A stretch of DNA of 64,000 nt from Cercozoa sp. M6MM (lineage: Eukaryota; Endomyxa: Ascetosporea). The translations under genes and the position numbers were made by a program. The notes below the pieces were generated by a model, which saw only the letters and a list, made by a program, of their open reading frames with translations, was not told the DNA's origin and ran no database searches. This document shows positions 35,478 to 46,858 of the stretch, in pieces. The stretch lies in assembly GCA_040357565.1 (NCBI GenBank), contig JBDODJ010000009.1; one strand, given 5' to 3'. Each line of letters starts with the position of its first letter. The first letter of the stretch is position 1.

Positions 35478-36159
35478 TGTGTGTGTACGCGTGTTGGTTC
35501 GCTGCACAGAACCGTCGCAGAGAACACACGCTGCGTCGCGTGTCACAGCTCGCCAAGTTGGCCAACATGTCCATGGAAGAGTACATGGAGTGGGAACGCG
35601 AGCGACAGATCGACTCACAGTACGATGTGCTTCCCCATGAGCTGCCTGTGCGCATACAAGCACCTTCTGTTTTGTAGGAACGTGTGGGGTCCGCGTACTC
35701 GCCGTCAGGACCACGATCGTCTGCTCAAGGAGGTCGACTTCCTGGTGTGTGCTTCTCTTGTGTCCCTTGCTTGTGCCTGTGCTTGTTCTTGTGTACGTTT
35801 ATGTGTGTGTGCGTGTTACAGTCAAGGAGTCGCGGTATGCAGCAAGAGGTCGACCGTGGTGTTGCCAAGCAGGAGCACCATGCGCATGTGCTTCTGATGG
35901 AAGGTGCCCCTTGCTATTCGATATTCACTCGATATGTGCTGTGTGTCTGTGCTTGTATATACCTGGTTTATGTGTATTTGTGTCAGAGGGTGCCGTGCCA
36001 GACGACATGGTCAAGCAGGTCACGGAGCGCGACATGACCTCGCTGGGTCGCAAGGCCAAGCTGCAGATGAAGAGGGAACTCGAGCAGGCGCGACTCAACA
36101 AGGAGAAGGAGCTTCAAGACGCGCTCGACAAGGTGGTGCGCGCCACGAGCACTCTGTAA
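34320..36159 (+). CDS. Mitochondrial ribosomal protein uL23 with C-terminal extension
   Basis: The N-terminus MSHNFIPGTRLGNFRFRLLM leads into RPVHKRIRKQLSRLGLSK. The uL23 core then reads EAVFEVPMNFSKPQIRAYLK and NLY...LECENVDTAIVPRKN, then VKHAYVTLTRPF. This matches uL23m (family: F.iPm.mt...lr.YLe.iY...V..V.T....g..k). uL23 sits at the polypeptide exit tunnel. Beyond the core comes a charged helical tail: VRRNGFKLRQSYEYAHQPLS, EHTLRRVSQLAKLANMSMEE, GPRTRRQDHDRLLKEVDF, LGRKAKLQMKRELEQARLNK. The tail is longer than the core and Arg/Glu-rich, a common mitoribosomal pattern. Ten or so short introns are present, and one contains a GT array (35420-35485). Confidence 0.83.
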
Positions 36160-36490
36160 TCCCTATGACCGACCCTGGCGCTGCTCAATCATACTGCCGG
36201 TGCGGTGCTATTTGCGTGCGCCAAGTTTATTTCACCATCGCTCTAATGCTATCAGTGTCCCGGCCCGTCCGATCGATATGACATGTTGCATTTTAGCCTG
36301 GAAATGCACTATGAATATATATATGTTACGGCACAACCAGTCAAGTTGTCATCTGACTACTCATGTCTTCTAATCCTCCGCATCGACGCCACGCCATTCT
36401 AACTGACGTTTTACTTCCTTTATTTAGTCGTTTTCAATACCTTAGTTACTGGTTTCCATACCGTAACATATATTTAAATTAAAAGCTCAT
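36160..36490. other. Convergent 3' flanks of uL23m and secretory protein gene
   Basis: AT-rich, with TATATATA near 36315 and TTTAAATTAAAA at 36475. No gene is seen. Confidence 0.4.
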
Positions 36491-36760
36491 TCACGTGAGA
36501 TTCTCTTGGAGTGAGTCGCGGACGTCGTTGTACTTATCGCCCACGACCTTGCTGACATCCTCAAACATGGAGCCAACACTGCCGTACCGTAGTCTCGACA
36601 ACGCCTGTCCGGCACTCGTGAAGAAGCGTCCTTTCTTGTCGCTGCCTTGCCACACGATGTAAATCTGAACGTCGCAGTCGTACTCGGCGCTCCTATATAT
36701 AGTGCGTGTGCGTGCGTGTGCGTGCATGTGTGTGTTCGTGTGTGTGTGTGTGTGTGTGTG

Positions 36761-36813
<53 letters not shown>

Positions 36814-36823
36814 NNNNNNNNNN

Positions 36824-36871
<48 letters not shown>

Positions 36872-37594
36872 CAATGCACACGTGTATATGTTTGAGCAGT
36901 GCGTGGTACGTGTTGGTTTGCGTGCGACACTGCGCTTCTGGCACGGCGCAGTTGTTCTGGAGAAGTGAGAACTTGCTGCAGGTACGGCGCATGTCTTGGT
37001 CCCACTTGAGCGATTTCACCTGGCCACAAATCACGCAGTGCACGCACGCATCCAGTAAGAGAACGTCGCAACACACACACCTTGCCTTCGTCTACAACGA
37101 CACTGATCGAAAACGAAGTGACCACCAAGCCATCTGTGCGCCACGGAAGAAGCTCACTGCGTACGCCACCGGCCTCGATGAAGACATAGCTACACCAAAG
37201 GCACACAGCTGCGGTATACACGAACGATACCCATGCAACAAAGATATGCAACAAAGAGGAGATACATGTCCCCCGTCTCTGATAACAGGTTCGTAGCCGA
37301 GTCGACCACCAGCAGTAGATCCTGCTCATCTACCTTGGGACGGAAAGCCGCAGCTCGATTTACCTGTACCGAAAGCAAAAGGCCTAGTCAGCCCACAAGA
37401 AACAAAAGCAGTTATACCCTTTCGGCATTGGAAGGCACACCCACAATGCCCAAGCACAGTGGTGCACTCTGTTTGTACTGCTGGACGCGCTGTGTCTCGC
37501 TGGTACCGCACGAAAATGCCACAGGAGATTCCTGCGCCTTTGACGGCAACAGTAGCGACAGTAGCAGCACCACAGTACCCCACGCCCACAGCAT
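36491..37594 (-). CDS. Putative secretory-pathway protein of unknown family
   Basis: The ATG at 37592-37594 opens MLWAWGTVVLLLSLLLPSKA, a clear signal peptide with a likely cleavage after SKA. The mature part begins QESPVAFSCGTSETQRVQQY. It includes VNRAAAFRPKVDEQDLLLVV, FIEAGGVRSELLPWRTDGLV, VVTSFSISVVVDEG, KSLKWDQDMRRTCSKFSLLQ, NNCAVPEAQCRTQTN, and the last exon EYDCDVQIYIVWQGSDKKGR to the end DVRDSLQENLT. Several paired cysteines support an extracellular or luminal fold. No second membrane helix is evident. I do not recognise the family. A long GT-rich intron with a 10-N gap separates the last exon. Confidence 0.68.
36702..36870. repeat. (GT)n microsatellite with 10-N gap (36814-36823)
   Basis: A GT array with GTGC interruptions fills the last intron of the minus-strand secretory-protein gene. 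Confidence 0.96.
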
Positions 37595-38716
37595 AGCGTG
37601 CAACTCGCTGCGTTACTGATTAGCGACTTGAGAATTCGATATCGACGCAGCACTTGATAAAAATTCGCCAACAACTACTCAATGGCGAGCCGTTTGCTAA
37701 TGGTCATTGATACAGGATCGCAAGTAGCAACTGTTCACGATCGCCGCAAAAAAGGACGTCAGTGAGAGGTATCGGTTGTGAGAGCGGGTGCAACGTAAGC
37801 GCGATCGAAGTTAGTCCTCCTTCTGCTTTTTGTGTGCGGCCTGCTTCATTATTTTCAGATCAAATCCTCAATTTTTGTCCAGCAGGACTCCAGATTTTGT
37901 TCTGGCCCCTGGAGCAGACTGCTGAGGCTCCTTCTCATCTGACATTCAGCGCTCGCCACAAGGCAGTGTGCGATTGCCTGTTCCTTGCAGTCGGTTGCCA
38001 CAGGCAGCGTCCGCTAAGTGCAGATTGGTGTGAGTGTCACCTCTCCCTGCGTTCTGTCGCTTTTGCAAGTTTTTATCCCTCGCTCACCTCGCCCACGAGC
38101 AGCAGAACGGACCGCTTGTTTGATTCTCTGGGCTGCATCTAGGTACGTAATCTTTTGCATGAAACGGAAAAAGGCGCTGTTTTCGGGCCGAGTTGTGTGC
38201 TCTGATCTGTGATTGGGCCGAGTTGTGTGCTCTGGGTGCCGTGTGGTGCGTGTTGTGTGCATCTGTGGCGGGCTGAGGGCTGAGCCGTGTTGCACACCAT
38301 AGGGGATTGCAACGCACGTGGTGACGGGTATAACGGTCTCTCACTTTGACTTGGGTCAGTTTGAAAAAAAACGAGTCCAAGTCGGCCCAAGAAACGTTCC
38401 TTCCGACCACGTTCTCTCTGTACCCGGTAAGCCACTCTGCTTTCGCATGTGCGTGAGTTGCCAGACGAATTGTCTGAGGGATTTTTGGCATTGTGACCTT
38501 TTTTCTGGGTCAGACTCGGTGCTTTATGTGTTTCTCACTCCGTGTTTGGGTGTTTCAACAGTGGCTGTAAGATAGAGCTTCAAGAGCAACACCAGGTACA
38601 ATGTGCGCACGCTGAGATTGTGCCTTGCCCGGGGCATTCTTCTTAGCACTAACCCGTCCTCTCGTCTTTTGTGTAGTGTCCAGAGTGACCGTCATTTCGT
38701 CGGCGTGCTTCTGTGG
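37595..38716. other. Upstream region of CDC25 gene with short tandem duplication
   Basis: This lies between the two divergent starts. A 20-base word beginning gggccgagttgtgtg occurs at 38185-38204 and again at 38215-38234, 30 bases apart. Open stretches at 37762-38142 and 38603-38716 could be 5' exons of the CDC25 gene, but no ATG-led, in-phase model could be supported. Confidence 0.45.
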
Positions 38717-40205
38717 ATGGCGCCACCGCGATCGCTGCCGTGCACTCCCTCGACGTCGCTCGCCACCGGCTTAAGGTACGGGCGCTCTCGCGCGCCCTTG
38801 TCTGTTTGTTGGAACATATGGTCTGCGTGTGCAGTCACCTCAACGTGGACACGCCGCACAATTCGCCGCCGTCTGTGGTGCGCTCGGTGTCGCGGCATCT
38901 GCCCAAGGAGCCGTCCAGAGAGCGATCGGTGCCGCCGTCGCCTTCCAAACGGTACTGGATCTGGCGTGCCTTTTTGACTGTTAGCCTACGGAGTGCGTGC
39001 CACAGGGCGCATGCCTCGTGTGACGACTCGGCCTCGCAGCTGACGTCGGCTGGCGACGCCAACAGTCTGCGTGGCGACCAGACTGCCGCTGAGGACGACT
39101 CCTTCTCGGTCGCGCCACGTGTTAGGTGCAATAAATATGCAGGCATAGCATCCGTCGGGTGCTAAATGACCAGTGCGTGCAGGCACTTCAGCTCGTTCGA
39201 CGGCTCGAACTCGCGGCAGATGAGCGCACCGGCGCGACGCCTGTCCTTGTTCGACGAGACGCCGGCGTCCGAGCCGGAGCACTTGGAGCACGCCTCGCTG
39301 CCGCCAATGACGCGTTTGCGGCGCGATGCCTCTGTGGTCGACACTGCCGATGTACCATCACGTCTTTGCCGGGCAGGCTATATTCTGGGACTTGTATGCT
39401 TGGTGCTTTGCCGGGACAGACAAGGCTCGGAAAGCGAACGTCGCGTGTACGATCGCGTCGCGTCGTGGCACCTCGTTCGGCGCCGCACAAGTTTCGCTCC
39501 TTGTCAGCCAACGACTTTCGCTCGACACTGCCGCATACGGCGACCGGTGATCTCGATGGTCTCGGTACTGTCTGTCTGTGTCTTCTGTGGTGGCAAATAT
39601 GTAAATGTATCCTTACCTCTCTGAAGTAGAAGGCTGCATGGGGGAATCGAAGGAACTCGAGTCACCAGACGATGTGAAACTGCCGGCACGCAAGCGGCAC
39701 TGCTCGATGAGTGGCAACTCGTTCTCCTTCATGCGACTGCGGCCGGCCTCGGCACCGACGCGATCTGTACCGATCACTTTGTGTATGTGTTGGGTGAGAC
39801 ACAATGTGAGTCCACGATACTGGGCTGGTCTCTCTTAGCGACAGCAGGAACAGGACCCACGTGCGCCGCCAGAACCGATGGGTTTGAAGCCGCCAGTGCC
39901 ACCGGTAGCTTCACTCGTTGTGTGCATGTGAACGCAGGCACTGTCTTTGTGCAGATGCGTTCCGGCAAGAAGAAAAAGAAACCGCTGCGGATAGTGCCGC
40001 GGCAGTTGCCTCGTGTCACGGAGGAGACCCTGGCCCAGTCGCCCAATGCGTGTGTGGGGTCACCCAAGCGACGCAGTCGGCGACAACTGAGCAACCGGGG
40101 CAGTCTCGATCTTGGACAACTAGACGACGTCGATCGCATCTCGTGGGACAATGTCATTCGCAGGTACTCCTCGCCCCTCGTACCAAGTCTGATACGTCTC
40201 GTCTA

Positions 40206-40255
<50 letters not shown>

Positions 40256-40265
40256 NNNNNNNNNN

Positions 40266-40315
<50 letters not shown>

Positions 40316-43300
40316 TGCGCCAGTATCGCCACAGCTACGAGTTCCGGAGCAGGAGCAGGCGCTGTCGCAGCAAGGCTCGCCTGCCGAGGTCGATACGATC
40401 TCGCAGAAACCGGCCGCCGGCGTGCTTGAGCCGCACGACGATCTACCTCAGTCTGTAGCCTACCCCCTTACAGCTGGTGCACGTGTGTGCATGTTTTTGT
40501 CTTGTGCACAGTTATTGTCGCCTCTGATGTTTCCGGCACTGTCGTCGGGAACGGCCGCTGACACCTCGCTAGTGCGAGAGCAGCAGCAGTGCGAGCTGGC
40601 GGTGCCGCCGGCGTCGCTGAAGTCAGCGACGCAAGGCAGCAAGCAGCTCCTCTGCAGCAGCAGCAGTCTCAGCAGTCTGCTCAACTCGAGCGACCTCGAT
40701 CGCAGCGGCGCCCTTCTGTCGCACCGATCGCGCGAACGGCAGGTGCATGAGTTACCGCAACACCTGCCGCAACACGCACAGTCACAACCAACTCTGTCGT
40801 CACCTAGTCAACCCCATCATCTTCATCATTCTCATCCTCAACAGTCTCAACACTCTCAACACTCTCAACAGCAGTCTCACACACAGGCGCACCTGCAGTC
40901 GCAGCCGCAGCCACCACTGGTGCCGCTGCAGTGCGACGACAGCAACAGCAGCAGCGGCAGCAGCATGCAGCAGCAGACGCGCTCGGTGCGTCGACGACAG
41001 GCGAAGCTTCCTTCGGGCAACTTGGTACCGCCTGCATTGGTGTCGTGTCTGGCGTGTTTATCTACCTCTGTACATGTATATACATATACATATGTTTGTG
41101 TGCATGTGTGCTTGTGTGCAATAGGACGTGCCTCGCAGGAGAAAAATTCGCGTGCGCACCTTGCAGTGCGCCGACGGAGCCAGCACGCTGCGGCCGTTGT
41201 CGTCGTCGCACTCGAGTCACGGCGGCGCCACCTTCTTTACGCCGCTGCCTGAGACATCAGACCAGTCGGATGGTAGGCTCGTCTGCCACGTCTGCATGTC
41301 TGTCTCTACCCTCCTCTACATAGGACCCAATGCTTCCTTGGCTGCCGACATAGCTAGCGTGGTACCTTTTTGTGCGGTCCACTGGGGGATCAAACATGCC
41401 TCTCAATGCAGGCGGACACGTCGGTGGCAGCTTTTGCGCACATGCGACTGTGCGAAGACCTGTGCAGCTCGCTCTCGCAGACGTTGCTGTCGGCCAGTGT
41501 CAGCGGCAGCGGCAATGTCTCGGGCTGCGTCTCAGCTCGGCCTCTGGTACTCTCCCTTTGCTTTATCCTTTCTCCTACAGCTGCATTTTTCTTGAGACAG
41601 GACCCGGACAATATCATTTCGCAAGTGAAACCAGGCGAACTGGCCCGACGGAGCACCTCGGTACCGCAGCTACCGGCGTCGCAGATGCCTTGGTAGCCTC
41701 TCACTCTCGAGGCAGAAGAGGTTTCTCACTTTCTTAAACGCGTGTAATGCAGGCCGGATTTGGAGACGCGCGCGCGCTACCTGGTCGAACCCACGGCCGA
41801 GCGGTCGCTGCTGGAGACGGATGCAGAGGTTACGCGTGTGCAGGACTTGCTGGGTGCCTGGCGCGAGAATGCCATCACGTACATCTCGGGTACCTGCATA
41901 TGACCACTGTTGAGGCTATGTTGGTGTACTAGTGTACGTGTACATGTTGATGTAGACGTAGTACTGCCGCGGCTGCTACTGCCGGAAGAAGACGAAACGC
42001 GTTTGCGCAAACGCACGGGCTTCGACAGCGTAATTGTGCTGGACTGCCGGTTCAACTTTGAGTACCTCGGCGGGCACATTCGGAGTGCGCTGAACTTGAC
42101 GTCGCCGCTGCAGGTGGAGAACCTCTTGTTCTCGCAGCTCTCGGTCGACGGCAGTGGGGTGCTCGACACGCCGCTGGTGGACCGGTGTGGTGGACCGACG
42201 CGCACGTGCGTCGTGCTGCACTGTGAGTTTTCGAGCGAGAGAGCGCCCGAGATGTGGCGCTTTGTGCGACGTGTTGATCGCGCGCTCAACCAGCACTACG
42301 CCGCTGTTAAGTAGCTCTGTCCTCTCCCTTTGTATGCCCAACGATATCATGTATGTGTGTCTGTTACAGAGGCAACTCACGGTCACCCGAGGAGAGTCTG
42401 TGCTACCCGCACCTGTACGTGCTGCGCGGCGGCTATGCTCAGTTCCAGCGACGTCACCTAATGCGCTACCCGGCACTATTTGTGCGTCACGATGTCGACC
42501 CGCATCCGGTGCTATTTGGCACACGTTCGGCCGAGCAGTACGCCGACGTGCCTCTGCCGCATGGTATCTCGCTCGACTAGAAAGCCAAATGACTGTATGT
42601 TTGTGTACACGTGTGTATATGTGTGTGCAGCATCATCGATACAGCGCGTCGGCTGCTCACAGCTTGTGCACGAGATGTGCGTCCTGCGACACATACTCCA
42701 ACAGACGTAGCATAGCCCTTGATTGGCGTCATGCCATGCACAGACGTGTTGCATCTCTTGTGTGCAGTGAGGAGGACGCGCCACTGGAAGAAAATCCCGA
42801 CGCGCAGAATTTCAACGAGGACGATCAGGCGCTCGATGAGCTCGTTCAGCGTGGTACCTATGTGCTGTGGTGTTTATGTGGCTAAGCATGTTGGTGTGCC
42901 CAAATGCAGGCGCCATTCGGGTGCTGCAGCGACTCGATTTGACGCGACTCGTGGACGCCATCAATCTGGAGGAGAACCACCTCGAGGGCGAGACGCGTGT
43001 CGATCACCAGATACTCCTGAATGCCGAGTGTGGCCTTGAGTACATGTGCGAACTGACTGATGTTTGCGTCATTGGTGCCGTGCTGCTTGCGCAGGTACCG
43101 TTGTGTATATGCTCATGTATTTCGATATAGATTTATGGTATGTATCTGACTGTGCTCACGACAGGCACGTCGGTCGCGTGTGTCGCCGGTACTCTTGTAC
43201 CGTGGCGTGCGACGACGCGCCATGTACCGCACCATGTTCGACACGCGCTTCCAGCAGACCAACGTACCGTGTTCCCCTGTGTCCTTTTCTGTGTTGCAGT

Positions 43301-43842
43301 CACAAAACACGTCCGTGTCTGTGTCGCAGGCTATGAAGGCCGAGTTAAAGGCGCAGCACAACTGGCTCAAGCAGAGTGGTTTGCCCTGTGTCAACTGGAG
43401 CGACTCGGACGAGAATACACAGCCCAATGCCAATGCAAACAACAACAACAACAACAACAACAACGACGGCTGCGGTGGAAACACGAAGATTCTCGGCAGC
43501 ATGAGGACGGAAAAGTACGTGTTTGCTGATGATCTCGATCTCAGCGAGCAGAACATCTCGCTGCCTTCAGTTTCGGTGCTCTCTCTTGCCACTGCCGAAC
43601 CCAGTAAGTGACATGCTCTCTTACCATTCCGTTGCCTGTGCAGCAAGAGGAGAACTCACTGTGTGAGGAGCGTCCGGAATTGCTGATCGCAACGCGCTCA
43701 ATGCCTGTCCTGCCAAGCAGCACACAGGGTAGTCTCTCTCCTGTCGGATTAACAACGTATTCTTCTAATCCCGGTGGCTGCAGGCGAACGAGTACGAACA
43801 GCGGCCCACTCGGCCGTTCCGCTCGACGACTCGATCTTCTAA
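38717..43842 (+). CDS. CDC25-type dual-specificity phosphatase with long extensions
   Basis: The start ATG at 38717 opens MAPPRSLPCTPSTSLATG. A long disordered N-terminal region follows, rich in Ser/Pro/Arg (SRHLPKEPSRERSVPPSPSK), then in Gln/His/Ser (40740-41000). The catalytic rhodanese-like domain reads GFDSVIVLDCRFNFEYLGGH, IRSALNL, then VVLHCEFSSERAPEMWRFVR with the CX5R active site, and CYPHLYVLRGGYAQF. These are the CDC25 signatures (DCRypYEYeGGHI, HCEFSSeRGP, YPelYvLkGGY). CDC25 removes inhibitory phosphates from CDK1/CDK2. In-phase splicing then continues about 330 residues beyond the domain: LVHEMCVLRHILQQT, EENPDAQNFNEDDQALDELV, LDLTRLVDAINLEENH, MYRTMFDTRFQQTN, a poly-Asn run (43437-43463), and the end SAVPLDDSIF. 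Two introns contain GT arrays. The exact 5' end is uncertain. Confidence 0.85.
40207..40312. repeat. (GT)n microsatellite with 10-N gap (40256-40265)
   Basis: The GT array fills a CDC25 intron. Confidence 0.96.
43437..43463 (+). repeat. (AAC)n coding repeat, poly-Asn
   Basis: A trinucleotide array in the CDC25 C-terminal extension encodes nine or so consecutive Asn residues. Confidence 0.9.
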
Positions 43843-44286
43843 TTGCCAGTGTTTGTCTGTCGTGGAGTCCGCACACGAACTCCGCATGCTTCTATCGCTG
43901 TCTTCACTCACGTTGCGATGACGATCCACTGGTCTCGACCTACGACGACCAACACAGATCGTATCGTTCGCACCCGACCATAACTAAGCACCAATCTGTC
44001 TGTCTTCCCATTTCGATAGCGTTTAGAAGCACTAAGTGGTCAACGTTGCTCACAGCGAGATGTTTTTCGATATGCGGTGCATGTGTACGAAACTAAAGGC
44101 AGATGTTTTCAAAGCGTTTTCATGTCAGAAAGCCAACGCAATATTACGCTACGGTACTAGATCTTCAAGTTCAGTTTGAAAATGGGTGTAACGAAGGAAG
44201 AAAACTGAGCGCCCATGATCATAAAATTAAAACCGGAAAAGTGTCATTCGCTAAGGTGTGGGTGTGTGTGTGATAGTGCTTCGACT
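43843..44286. other. Intergenic, CDC25 to RNA-binding gene
   Basis: No gene is seen. A 22-base word at 44063-44084 is repeated at 44400-44421 inside the first intron of the next gene. Confidence 0.5.
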
Positions 44287-44533
44287 ATGTCCAGCTTTCT
44301 CCAGGGTGTCCTTGGCTCGGACAGTGACAGCAGCGACGATGAGCAGGTCCAACAGCAAGGTACAAATCCTCCCGAGTGCGTGTTTCGTTCCTCTGTGTAT
44401 TTTTCGATATGCGGTGCATGTCTAGAATCACACCGAAAGACACCGAAGGAGCACGAGAACGTAGGTGACTATGACGAGGAGGATGAGGTACCAACCGTCA
44501 TGCCGTGTTTTGGTCACTTTTATGTGTGTATGT

Positions 44534-44585
<52 letters not shown>

Positions 44586-44595
44586 NNNNNNNNNN

Positions 44596-44671
<76 letters not shown>

Positions 44672-45866
44672 AGGAGGGAGCTCGTGTAGGCGTTGTTGCA
44701 GGCGGACGAGGTACAGCACATTGTGTCACTGTACCGTACAAGTTGTATGTCTGATTGTACCGTACAGTGGCTGTGGCGACTCGCAAACGGCCGTGTCTCA
44801 AGTGCGGCGAGGTCGGTCACTCGTTGCGCAACTGCATCTACACGATGGGTACCCCCCCCCCCCCCCGCGTCTTCTCTTTATGTGCACTGTACTATCAACA
44901 CTGCAGGCGACATGGACGCCAAGGCACGACAACTGGCATCCATCACCGGCTCCAGTGGTGACGTCTGGACGTACCCTGTCTCTCGTGCACCTGTGTGTCT
45001 GAATATCTATCCGCCGTGCGTGCATGGGTGTTGCAGGTGCAAGAAGTGCAGCAAGAGCAACCCCGTGTGGCGACAGGTATTGCCTTGCTCCTTGTGTGTG
45101 TGTGTATGTATGTATGTGTGTGTGTTGTCGGGATCTGTGTGTATGTATGTGTGTGCAACATGCAGAACTGCGACTACTGCGCCGCACGACGACCGACGTC
45201 GACTGGAGCGACTGCACCTGCCCGTATCACTCCACTGACCCTTTACCTCCTTCTGTAAAATCCTGTCCCCTATACCCCTACCCCCTCCGTTATCAGGCAG
45301 GGATGAGGAGTCGCAGAAGGAGAAGGGCGCCGTGGTGGAGCTGCGTCGCGTGGACCGACGTGCCACCAAGCGTGAGATCGCCGACGTGTGCATCCGGGCT
45401 GGTGATGTCGGTACTGTCTTCTGCTCCGACATCTATTGCTATACGTATATTTCCTTGTTTTGTTCCTGCGTGTGTTTTTGTTTGAATCGTCATTCATTCT
45501 TTGTAGGTTGTATTTATTCATTCGTTTGTGACTCTGCGCAGTGAGGGATCGCGTGACTGACAAGCCGCGAGTCAAGATCTCGCAGGACGATGATGAGGTA
45601 CTGCTACGCCTTGTGTTGCTCCCTCTGTGTTGTCTGTGTGCCGATTTCCATGAGCTTGGCGTTCTTTTGTAGGGACAAGTGGTGCTTGTGACCTACATCG
45701 ACACCGAGGTACATCCTTGTGCTTGCTTGCCCAACTGATTGGTATCAAAGGCACGCTCTGTGTGTGTGCAGATGGCCAACCGCGCCGTGCGAAAGCTCAA
45801 AACGACGCGTCTCGGCGGACACTCCTTCTCTGTGTCGGTACTTGCGTCTCTTGCCTCTGATACACA

Positions 45867-45915
<49 letters not shown>

Positions 45916-45925
45916 NNNNNNNNNN

Positions 45926-45979
<54 letters not shown>

Positions 45980-45999
45980 TGTGTGTGTGGTGTGTGTGT

Positions 46000-46034
<35 letters not shown>

Positions 46035-46196
46035 TTGCATATTGCGCTGTAGCTGCAGTTGCAGAAGAAGGACGACGCCGGCACCGCCAGCTCGGCCAGT
46101 GTCAGCGCAAGTGAGACTGAGAAGAGAGTCAACGAATCTTACACTGCGACTGAGACCACTTCGAGCAGTGCCAGCGTCGCCGAGGACCCATGGTGA
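44287..46196 (+). CDS. RNA-binding protein: CCHC knuckle, RanBP2 zinc finger and RRM
   Basis: The N-terminus is acidic and serine-rich (MSSFLQGVLGSDSDSSDDEQ). Next is a zinc knuckle, CLKCGEVGHSLRNC (CX2CX4HX4C). Then comes DVWTCKKCSKSNPVWRQNCD with YCAARRP, a RanBP2-type finger (W-x-C-x2-C-x10-C-x2-C). The third module is VVELRRVDRRATKREIADVC...GDV...KPRVKISQDDDEGQV, then VLVTYIDTEMANRAVRKLKT, TRLGGHSFSV, which fits an RRM of the FUS/EWS/TAF15 type in its final strands. The tail is Ser/Thr/Glu-rich and ends AEDPW. Knuckle plus RanBP2 finger plus RRM is the set found in TET/FUS-like and other splicing or mRNA-handling proteins. RNA binding is well supported; the pathway is not. Two long GT introns carry 10-N gaps. 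Confidence 0.78.
44522..44668. repeat. (GT)n microsatellite with 10-N gap (44586-44595)
   Basis: The GT array fills the second intron of the RNA-binding protein gene. Confidence 0.96.
45869..46031. repeat. (GT)n microsatellite with 10-N gap (45916-45925)
   Basis: A GT array with GGT interruptions fills the last intron of the RNA-binding protein gene. Confidence 0.96.
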
Positions 46197-46690
46197 GGCG
46201 AACTAACGTGATCAATTTGATCGTGGAATACCGACCAATCTTCTCGAGCGGAACTTTCATAATCTCATCACCTGCTTAGTGTTGTGAGACTGTAAAGGTA
46301 CTGCACAAAGACCGTGACGAATGGGAGCTAGCACACCGCACACTGTGCTGATTGTTCGGACTGGTTGATGGAACAAGAATGATCCAGTGCCCCCCCCCCC
46401 CCAACGGAAGGCTATTGGGTGAGTACAATGCAGACACCACTGGACTCAACAACTCTGATCGATCAACGAAACGTACAGTGCAGTACTGTCCCCAGACGAC
46501 GGACGACAGGCTAAGTGCCGTGAATTTGCTGCCAGCACGACACACACGTGTTGACGCTGCTCAAAGGTAGGCGAGTCCGTACTCGCGGTGCTGGGGTGGC
46601 GGTCGCCACATCATTTTTCTGAGTTCTTGATGAAACGCCCGTTTGCGTTCTTTGCCTGTATTCTGCCGAGTTTGGTTTCACAGGATTGAA
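46197..46690. other. Intergenic, RNA-binding gene to PH gene
   Basis: No gene is seen. A poly-C run (46389-46402) is present. Confidence 0.4.
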
Positions 46691-46776
46691 ATGGAGTCGA
46701 GGATCTTGTGTGGCTCCTTGCACGTCTGCCGGGCTAATCGCAGTCGAGGGGTATCCTCTTCACAAGCCATACGCGC

Positions 46777-46858
<82 letters not shown>

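Noticed and set aside
42582..42590. CDC25 ending at the TAG near 42580
   Set aside because: The TAG lies within a GTATCT...GTGCAG intron, and the next two junctions keep the frame; the longer model is preferred although not proven.
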